A stretch of DNA of 9,420 nucleotides from positions 1 to 9,420 of the forward strand of contig CAMQOJ010000136.1 of NCBI GenBank assembly GCA_947003375.1. The letters run 5' to 3'. Shown here piece after piece: positions 1-6,092 of this stretch (positions are counted from its first letter, which is position 1; every line of letters begins with the position of its first letter). Both the position numbers and the translations under genes were made by a program. The stretch comes from an uncultured Lachnospiraceae bacterium (GTDB lineage Bacteria; Bacillota; Clostridia; Lachnospirales; Lachnospiraceae). The notes below the pieces were generated by a model. That model had not been told where the DNA came from. It saw nothing but the letters and a program-made list of their open reading frames with translations, and ran no database searches.

Positions 1-4
1 CTCT

Positions 5-140
5 CTATGCCGGCGCTTCTCTGTAGATGGCGCTGTCGCAGACAAATACGGCACCGGCAGACCCCGCAGGTATCCTCCCGGCTTCGCCTCCATTCCCCGT
101 CGCCCCATCCGTAAGAACAAAACAGCGCAGCCTTCTTTCT
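5..140 (-). pseudogene. Flavodoxin remnant, C-terminal part, frameshifted
   Basis: This is a relic of a short-chain flavodoxin, an FMN-binding electron carrier. In one reverse frame, from about 140 down to 66, it reads KKAALFCSYGWGDGEW followed by a degraded helix ending in EDTC. KKxALFxSYGWGDGEW is the characteristic flavodoxin stretch around the FMN-binding 90s loop. The similarity then jumps to another frame, from about 61 to 11, reading SAGAVFVCDSAIYREAP, which matches the next flavodoxin helix-strand (usual form AAGAxxxxxxLIxNEAP). The frame change falls at a GGGG run at 62-65 and behaves like a one-base insertion. A stop (TAG, 5-7) follows at once, so the protein cannot be made whole. 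The N-terminal half, including the phosphate-binding loop, is absent. It may continue degraded beyond the window edge. The family call rests on motif recognition only. Confidence 0.6.
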
Positions 141-262
141 AATTCTTCCATGCCGCTATAGCGTTTGTACAACGCCCCTGTCGTCACATGGGCATTGTTT
201 TCAAAGTAGGCCATGGACCAGAAACGATTCTCAATACCAGTCATGTTTCTCGCCGCGGTCAA
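140..262 (-). pseudogene. TetR-type regulator remnant, HTH domain only
   Basis: This is a fragment of a TetR/AcrR-type repressor. The reverse frame reads LTAARNMTGIENRFWSMA and then NNAHVTTGALYKRYSGMEEL. The TTGALYKRYSG segment with a following xEEL is the hallmark recognition helix of TetR HTH domains (usual form GVTTGALYRHFxxKEEL), and LTAA fits the start of helix 1 at roughly the right distance. Helix 2 looks eroded. The usual first ten or so residues are missing because the stop of the upstream hydrolase gene lies only 16 bases before the similarity begins. The ligand-binding domain of about 150 residues is missing too: the sequence passes directly into flavodoxin-like residues in another frame. 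A 116-codon open frame spans this region (5-355), but it starts inside the hydrolase gene and is not a real gene. Confidence 0.6.
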
Positions 263-278
263 GGGCACAACACCACAT

Positions 279-2300
279 CTACTGTACGAATAATATCCTA
301 TAGCCGTATTTCCCCAAGCTGAAGGTAAATCCCACGTCTTCGTTCTTCTCCACATCGGTAACCCGCGTCACCTTTTCCTCAAATGCCACCGTCACCTTTT
401 CCACCTGAGCCGCCGATATATTCACCGCAAAGGCCAGAAGCTGGGTTTCCCCGGTAAGCGTAGCATACCGATAATAGCTGACTTTCACTTTCTCATGAGT
501 GGCAGACGCGCCGTTGTTCCAATAAGGCCTCCACTCTGATTGTGCGATGGGAAAGGCGCCAAAAATCTTCCACACGCCTCCCATCAATTCCAGGGGATAG
601 CCGATGTCATTAGGCCTGGGCAGGATTCCATGGAGGATGGCACAGGAAAGGGCGCTCTCAAAATTCCAAAGGGGCCGATTCTCATATGCGATAAATTCCA
701 CCGGCACGCCCATATTCCGGCCCGTGTACTCTGCCCTGAAATAATCCAAGTTCACATCCTCAGCGAATCCTTTCATCAGCATAAACTGCAGATTTTCGCC
801 ATACCAGGTCTGATGGATATAGGGAAGCGCGGTAAAATTGACAAAGCCAAAGGCATGTACATTGATCATCCCACCCCTCTGCTCTACCACGTCATACAGC
901 CTCTTGAACAGACGGCGGATGGCTTTCAATCCATAGCTGCCGTGAAGCTTCCCCTCCTGGTCATACCAGCCGCAGCCGTGTTCCGTACTAAAGCAGCATC
1001 TGGGATGGTGCGTGCCATCCAGATAGACGCCGTCCGTGTGGCAGGTGTCCATAATGTCTGTGATGCCGTTGATAAAATAATCTTGATATTCTGTATTATA
1101 GCATACCACATAATCCCTCTGAAAAGGCACTCGCCACCAGCCGCCCACATGTTCGTCTTCGCCCTCTTGGACCAGCATATTTTTCATCCCGCTCCAGACG
1201 GGCGCCATGGAAGACATTTCATAGCCGAAATACGTCAGCACCCGGATGCCCCTCTTATGGCATTCATCCACAATATACTGTATCTGATGAGCGGTAAATT
1301 CAGACAGTTCAAACCAGTTCTGGGATTTATTCCATTTTTCATGCAAGATCAATGTGGTAACCCCCATTTCTGCCAGTCGGTCAAAGCGGTTCTCAGCAGA
1401 CATATAGTCCATATAATTCCCCTTGATCTTGATGCCGCAGTCCAAATGGAATGCATTGTGGATATAGGGCTGCTTTGGAAAAGGCTTCACCGGCGTGGCG
1501 TGAAATCCAAACTGGAAATCCACGGGGAAATAATCCATTCCCCGCTGTGGATCTCCCTTCCAGGAAACCGGATGACTGTCCAGCAGATGTATCCGCAGGA
1601 TTACCATATCTCCCTCCCGTACCAGCTCCATGGCCGCATCGGGGTCGGCGGGCTGCCAGTTTCGGTCGTTCTCCGCAAACCAGCCCAGCCCTCTCTCATC
1701 ATTCCCTGTCCAGAACAGCGCCTTAAAGGGCAATCCTGCGGACTGCTCCGGCAATCTGCCGCTCATGGACATCTCCTCCATAGGGCGCACCTCTCCGTCC
1801 GCCAGCTTCATGCCGCTGTTGGGATACATATGGAACAGGGAGCAGGCTTCCGCTTTCATCGGAACCTCCAGCCAGAGCCGGTCCAGTTTGAAATGAACCG
1901 GCTTTGTGTCCACGACGCCGAACACCTGAGCCACTGTTTTTCCCCTTGTCATCAGTTTGAAATCCATATCCATATTTCCGTCATAATCCACGGTGGTGCA
2001 GACATCAATGATAAATCTTTCGGACTGTTTTGCGCCACATATGACCGCCTGTTCATCGGAGCGCCTCTGGATAAAGCTCTCGCTTTCATTTTCGGGATAG
2101 TCATTGTCCCAGACGGCCGGCTGCCCGTCTTCCACACAGACAACACGCATGGGCGCCGCCAGCAGTTCGTGTCCCTGGGACACAATGGACGTCGGCAGGC
2201 CGTCAGGCCCGAAGGTATAGTCACGGTCTATCACATGCACCGTGTGGCAACAATTTCCGCTTTCCACCCGAAGGGGAATAAAAGGTCTTGGTATCCTCAT
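279..2300 (-). CDS. Glycoside-hydrolase-like TIM-barrel protein (DUF6067-like)
   Basis: This 673-residue protein is probably a cytoplasmic glycosidase acting on the sugar imported by the neighbouring transporter. No signal peptide is visible, so it should act inside the cell. Residues 20-270 look like a beta-rich N-terminal domain with the segment GLGWFAENDRNW (204-215). Residues 285-590 look like a TIM barrel: GVTTLILHEKW (313-323), GIRVLTYFGYE (351-361), TDGVYLDG (422-429), INVHAFGF (479-486), WYGENLQF (499-506) and GVPVEFIAYE (531-540). Residues 600-673 form a small C-terminal beta domain. From memory this pattern resembles the DUF6067 glycoside-hydrolase group, related to GH123-type proteins. 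D423, D428, E502 and E321 are the best catalytic candidates. The ATG at 2298-2300 is preceded by an AGGAGG ribosome site (2306-2311). It begins 32 bases after the binding-protein gene and is the last gene of the operon. The substrate is unknown. Confidence 0.75.
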   Translation of the reverse strand: MRIPRPFIPLRVESGNCCHTVHVIDRDYTFGPDGLPTSIVSQGHELLAAPMRVVCVEDGQPAVWDNDYPENESESFIQRRSDEQAVICGAKQSERFIIDVCTTVDYDGNMDMDFKLMTRGKTVAQVFGVVDTKPVHFKLDRLWLEVPMKAEACSLFHMYPNSGMKLADGEVRPMEEMSMSGRLPEQSAGLPFKALFWTGNDERGLGWFAENDRNWQPADPDAAMELVREGDMVILRIHLLDSHPVSWKGDPQRGMDYFPVDFQFGFHATPVKPFPKQPYIHNAFHLDCGIKIKGNYMDYMSAENRFDRLAEMGVTTLILHEKWNKSQNWFELSEFTAHQIQYIVDECHKRGIRVLTYFGYEMSSMAPVWSGMKNMLVQEGEDEHVGGWWRVPFQRDYVVCYNTEYQDYFINGITDIMDTCHTDGVYLDGTHHPRCCFSTEHGCGWYDQEGKLHGSYGLKAIRRLFKRLYDVVEQRGGMINVHAFGFVNFTALPYIHQTWYGENLQFMLMKGFAEDVNLDYFRAEYTGRNMGVPVEFIAYENRPLWNFESALSCAILHGILPRPNDIGYPLELMGGVWKIFGAFPIAQSEWRPYWNNGASATHEKVKVSYYRYATLTGETQLLAFAVNISAAQVEKVTVAFEEKVTRVTDVEKNEDVGFTFSLGKYGYRILFVQ

Positions 2301-2305
2301 TTTTT

Positions 2306-2311
2306 CCTCCT
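2306..2311 (-). promoter_or_regulatory. Ribosome binding site of the GH-like gene
   Basis: A consensus AGGAGG lies five bases upstream of the ATG at 2298-2300. It supports that start and indicates efficient independent initiation at the end of the operon. Confidence 0.75.
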
Positions 2312-2332
2312 CACAGCCTGCCGGGCTGTCCG

Positions 2333-4060
2333 TCAGTTTTTCATCCAGTTATCATATGCCCTCTGCCAGATTTCCACCATCTTATCCATGCCCCTGTCCT
2401 TCAGGCCCTGGATATAGTCAGGCCATGTCTCCTCGATGTCCAGTTCTCCCGTAATCATCTTGGTCTCCATCTCCGACTTGTATGCTTTCACGTCCGTCAG
2501 CAGAAGGTTCAGTTCACTGTTGTCCTCTTCCGAGAATTTTGCCTTAATCGGGAAAGGCTCACGGTAATAAGCGGCATGGAAATCCTCGGTACAGTGGGTC
2601 AGCCATTTTTGTAGGGGTGACAAATACACCTCATTATAAGGTCTGTATACCGGCATCGAACCATAACCGGGACCAATTATATTATATCGGAAATTCGAAT
2701 AGGAATCATATCCTTCCGGAACATCGTCCGCTCCTGCCGGTCCGTAGAAAGACACACTAATCTCAGAGTGGTCGTCCTTAAGCCATTCCGCTTTATAGCC
2801 ATAGCCCGGATAATCAGGGTTTGTATCCATCTCCCAGCCGTAGTTTACCATAATCTGCGCTTCATGAGAGTACATCCAATCCACTATCTCCAACACACGG
2901 TCAACGTTTTCACAGTTCTTTGTAACAGCAAGTATACTGGAGAAACTTACATTATTGCCGGGCCACATCTTAGTGGAACTCACGGAACTGGTCATGGGTT
3001 CAAACCCTTCGTATTGCTGCAGCTGCTCTTCCTCCGGACGTCCGTTTGCCGTATTCCAGGCAGCCATGGATCCGTACAGGCTCTGGGCATCTTTGGCGTT
3101 AAACTGATCCGCTGTCTGGGTAAAGAATTCTTTGTCCAAAAGCCCTTCCGCAAACAACTTGTTCATGTATTTCAAAAATTCTTTGTAGTTGTCCTGGGCC
3201 GGCACATATACCGCTTTGCCGCCGTCCATGATTTCCACATCCAGAGACGTAAAACCAAAAGCAGTTACAAGGGACAGCATGGGATTGATATAGTCGGGAG
3301 CGCTGTAAAAACCGCCAAGAGGAATCTCATTGCCTGAATCTCCGTCCCCGTCCATATCTCTTTCCTTCACTCCCTTTAAGTACTCATAATACTCGTCTAC
3401 AGTCCTGGGAACTTTTCCCAGGATTTCATTCGCCCACTCCGTGCGGATAAAGAACCTTGCCTTTGTCCTCTCTCTGGTCACGGCGCTCATACCGTTAATA
3501 GAATAAACGTGGCCGTCCAACTCTGTGCTGGCTTTCCTTGTATCCGGATACCTCTCAAACATATCCCAGACAGTGGGCATGGTTTCCTCAGTGATATATT
3601 CCTCCAAAGGCAGCAGGTATCCCTGGCCCCCGTATGTCGTGACATTGTCGGCGGTCAAGCCGCTTACAAAAAGATCCGGCAGCTCATTAGTCGCAAACAT
3701 CAGGGGCAGTTTTTCTGCCCAGATTTCATCCGATATCATCTCAATCTGGAAATCTACATTGAATTCTTCTTCCAGATATTTGATGAAATAATACTCATTC
3801 CAATCACCTTGGGAAGCATTACTGTTGACCTTCATCTTTATCACGACCTTCTCGCTTCTGTCAACGCCCCCTCCTTCGGATGCATCATCTGCCGGGTTCT
3901 CTTCGGGCACTCTCTCCGAACTGCTTTCGGAAGGCTGCTCAGAAACCTTCCCAGAAGATTCCGTCCCGGAATCCCCCTGCTGCCCACAGCCACCAAGCAA
4001 GCCCGCTCCCATACTCAGACATAACAAAATTGCCGCCAACTGCTTGTTTCTTTTTTTCAT
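2333..4060 (-). CDS. Sugar ABC transporter substrate-binding lipoprotein
   Basis: This 575-residue extracellular solute-binding protein (family 1, LplA/YtcQ-like) captures the transported sugar at the outer face of the membrane. The N-terminus MKKRNKQ followed by a hydrophobic stretch and the lipobox LGGC, with Cys25 as the lipidated residue, marks a lipoprotein. Residues 28-70 are a Ser/Glu/Gly-rich tether. The mature lobe begins near residue 71 (EKVVIKMKVNS), and the segment LPLMFATNELPDLF (118-131) is typical of this family. Residues 235-245, DMDGDGDSGNE, form an EF-hand-like calcium loop followed by IPLGG, a known trait of LplA-type proteins. A Trp- and Tyr-rich C-terminal half fits carbohydrate stacking. 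The length is slightly above that of typical family-1 proteins and normal for this branch. The ATG at 4058-4060 has an AAAGGAG site just upstream. It sits between the permeases and the hydrolase. The ligand cannot be predicted. Confidence 0.93.
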   Translation of the reverse strand: MKKRNKQLAAILLCLSMGAGLLGGCGQQGDSGTESSGKVSEQPSESSSERVPEENPADDASEGGGVDRSEKVVIKMKVNSNASQGDWNEYYFIKYLEEEFNVDFQIEMISDEIWAEKLPLMFATNELPDLFVSGLTADNVTTYGGQGYLLPLEEYITEETMPTVWDMFERYPDTRKASTELDGHVYSINGMSAVTRERTKARFFIRTEWANEILGKVPRTVDEYYEYLKGVKERDMDGDGDSGNEIPLGGFYSAPDYINPMLSLVTAFGFTSLDVEIMDGGKAVYVPAQDNYKEFLKYMNKLFAEGLLDKEFFTQTADQFNAKDAQSLYGSMAAWNTANGRPEEEQLQQYEGFEPMTSSVSSTKMWPGNNVSFSSILAVTKNCENVDRVLEIVDWMYSHEAQIMVNYGWEMDTNPDYPGYGYKAEWLKDDHSEISVSFYGPAGADDVPEGYDSYSNFRYNIIGPGYGSMPVYRPYNEVYLSPLQKWLTHCTEDFHAAYYREPFPIKAKFSEEDNSELNLLLTDVKAYKSEMETKMITGELDIEETWPDYIQGLKDRGMDKMVEIWQRAYDNWMKN

Positions 4061-4125
4061 AAATTTCTCCTTTCTTTACTTTCTATACTAATGTGCCAAA
4101 AACAAGATTGCCGTATATCCTGTGC

Positions 4126-5031
4126 CTAACCCTTAACTGTTCCCACCATGACCCCCTTTACAAAGAACTTCTGCACAAAGGGGTAGGCAATCAGCATGGG
4201 AACGGATGCGACTACAATCAAAGAATACTTCATGATATTCGCCAGCTCCATTCTCCGCAGCAGTTCCTCCGTATCCTGCATGGATTCGTCAATGCTTATA
4301 TTCTGAATCAGAATCTCCCGCAGAAATACCTGCAGCGTCTGCCACTCCTTATTATTTACATAGATCATGGCCTCAAAATAGTTATTCCAGTGCCCAACAG
4401 CATAATACAGGCAGAGTACTGCGATAATAGGGGCAGATACCGGCAGGATGATATGGGACAGGGTTTTAAAATCGTTGCAGCCGTCAATCCTGGCAGCATC
4501 CTGCAGCTCCGCCGGAAGGCTGTCCATAAAGGTCCTGCAGATTATTATGTTATATGTGGATACCAGGCCCAGAATAATCAGGATGATAGGCGTATTTACC
4601 AGCCTCAGTCCGTTGACCACCAGATAGGTGGGAATCAGGCCTCCTCCAAACCACATGGGTATGGCAATGAACCAGTTCAATAGCTTACGTCCGTACAAAT
4701 CCTTTCTGGACAGGGCAAAACCCGCCATGACCGTTGCCGCCACATTCAGGACAGTACCCAAAATCGTGTAGATCAAACTGTTTCGGTATCCTTTCAGAAT
4801 CCACTGGTTCTTAAACACAAGTTCATAGCCCTCCCACTGAATCCCTTTTGGAAATAGCAGCACATGCCCGCTGTTAACCTCTACGGGATTGCTGACCGAT
4901 GCCGAAAGGACAAACAGCACCGGGTAGATTGCAAGAATTCCCGCAATGATAATGCTCCCTGTGACGATTGCGCCGTAGATGATATCCCCTCTTGTCTGTT
5001 TTATTTTCGCCTTCTTATGAGTCTGCTTCAT
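4126..5031 (-). CDS. Carbohydrate ABC transporter permease (YtcP/LplC-like)
   Basis: This 301-residue inner-membrane permease belongs to the binding-protein-dependent transport family (MalG side). About six hydrophobic segments are visible, near residues 18-44, 84-106, 118-138, 147-166, 195-222 and 268-288. The cytoplasmic EAA loop that contacts the ATPase reads ELQDAARIDGCNDFKTL (175-191), followed by LP at 196-197. The ending FVKGVMVGTVKG is characteristic of the YtcP/LplC branch. It pairs with the permease encoded just upstream (74-base gap). No alternative in-frame start exists between the ATG at 5029-5031 and the stop codon at 5068-5070. The ribosome site is not ideal: AAGGAG lies 15 bases away and a partial AAGGG four bases away, so translation may be weaker or coupled. 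Confidence 0.93.
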   Translation of the reverse strand: MKQTHKKAKIKQTRGDIIYGAIVTGSIIIAGILAIYPVLFVLSASVSNPVEVNSGHVLLFPKGIQWEGYELVFKNQWILKGYRNSLIYTILGTVLNVAATVMAGFALSRKDLYGRKLLNWFIAIPMWFGGGLIPTYLVVNGLRLVNTPIILIILGLVSTYNIIICRTFMDSLPAELQDAARIDGCNDFKTLSHIILPVSAPIIAVLCLYYAVGHWNNYFEAMIYVNNKEWQTLQVFLREILIQNISIDESMQDTEELLRRMELANIMKYSLIVVASVPMLIAYPFVQKFFVKGVMVGTVKG

Positions 5032-5105
5032 CTCGCCCTTCCACTTCTCCTTATCATTTCCTTGTCCTCAGCTGCACGCTGCTCCTACAATTATCAATCT
5101 CTTTT

Positions 5106-6050
5106 TCAGAAAAGGCTGACTTCACTGGTGCGCTTCGCAATATGGTTTACTGCTATCAGGACTATAATGTTAATAACCGAATTGAACAGGCTGATTGCGG
5201 TAGTATAACTGTACTGCGCCCCCAAAAGCCCTACCTTGTAGACATATGTGGATATGACTTCTGACACGGATTGGTTCATGGTGTTCTGCATCAGGAACAC
5301 TTTCTCATAGCCGACACTGAGGATCCTGCCGCAGTTTAAGATCAAAACCGTGATAACTGTCGGCATGATGCTGGGCAAATCCACATACCAGGTTCTCTGT
5401 AGCCTGTTTGCTCCGTCAATCCGGGCCGCCTCGTGAAGCTGTATGTCTACTCCCGAAAGCGCCGCTATATAGATAATGGAAGACCAGCCGCAGCTCTGCC
5501 AGATACCGCTGATTACGTAGATGGAACGGAATGCCCCTGCGTTTCCCATAAAGTTCTGAGGTTCCCTGCCCAATGCTTCCACCAACAGATTGATGACACC
5601 GGTATCCTCATTCAAAAAGAGAGTCATCATACTGACCAAAACCACTGTAGAAATAAAGTAGGGTGCATAGGTCAGGCTCTGTACTACCTTCTTGAGCCTC
5701 CGGAATCGGCATTCATTTATGAACAGCGCCAGGATGATAGGAAGCGGGAATCCCCAAATCAGGGAGTAAACGCTTATTTTCAGGGTATTTATGATAAGCA
5801 CTTTAAATTGGGGGGAGGAAAAAAATCTCAGAAAATGTTTCCATCCTACCCATGCGCTTCCCCAGATGCCGCCGACTGCCGTATAATCCCGAAATGCGAT
5901 TTGGATACCCAGCATAGGCAGGTAGCAGAATATCAGCAGGTACACTACCGTCGGTGCCAGCAATACATACAGCTGCCAACAGTGCCTTACCTTTTTTGCA
6001 AAATCCTTCTTCCCGCTGACATATTTTCCAGTATGACCATTTTTCCCCAT
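5106..6050 (-). CDS. Carbohydrate ABC transporter permease (LplB-like)
   Basis: This 314-residue inner-membrane permease is the MalF-side partner of the importer. A cytoplasmic basic N-terminus (residues 1-24) precedes LYVLLAPTVVYLLIF, the first membrane segment. Further hydrophobic segments lie near 84-112, 125-148, 172-198, 228-250 and 285-303. The EAA loop reads LHEAARIDGANRLQRTW (205-221) with E207 and G213, followed by LPSIMPT. The segment YLPMLGIQIAFRDY (43-56) is typical of LplB-type permeases, which lack the long MalF periplasmic loop. AAGGAG lies just before the ATG at 6048-6050. The gene starts 42 bases after the DUF5107 gene. No nucleotide-binding subunit is encoded in the window, as is common for this transporter class, which can share an MsmK-type ATPase. 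Confidence 0.94.
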   Translation of the reverse strand: MGKNGHTGKYVSGKKDFAKKVRHCWQLYVLLAPTVVYLLIFCYLPMLGIQIAFRDYTAVGGIWGSAWVGWKHFLRFFSSPQFKVLIINTLKISVYSLIWGFPLPIILALFINECRFRRLKKVVQSLTYAPYFISTVVLVSMMTLFLNEDTGVINLLVEALGREPQNFMGNAGAFRSIYVISGIWQSCGWSSIIYIAALSGVDIQLHEAARIDGANRLQRTWYVDLPSIMPTVITVLILNCGRILSVGYEKVFLMQNTMNQSVSEVISTYVYKVGLLGAQYSYTTAISLFNSVINIIVLIAVNHIAKRTSEVSLF

Positions 6051-6092
6051 TTTCTCTCCTTTTCTCAGTCCGAATGTATCCTACAGAACATC

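Noticed and set aside
5..355. A 116-codon minus-strand open frame covering the downstream border, considered as an intact gene.
   Set aside because: It starts within the hydrolase gene, and its content is TetR-like then frame-shifted flavodoxin-like sequence, so it is described as two pseudogene remnants instead.
540..2417. A 625-codon open frame on the plus strand, opposite the GH-like gene.
   Set aside because: It mirrors the codon pattern of the minus-strand gene, has a His/Pro-rich sequence without recognisable domains, and runs through the start of the real gene and into the binding-protein gene. It is a shadow frame.
4061..4125. A possible internal promoter or stabilising hairpin before the binding-protein gene.
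   Set aside because: No pair of -35/-10 hexamers with acceptable spacing and no convincing stem was found; only a direct repeat of TGTGCC is visible.
5028..5057. A nine-codon leader peptide frame ending across the start of the second permease.
   Set aside because: Its upstream AAGGA lies too close to the ATG for a normal ribosome site, and so short a frame is expected by chance.
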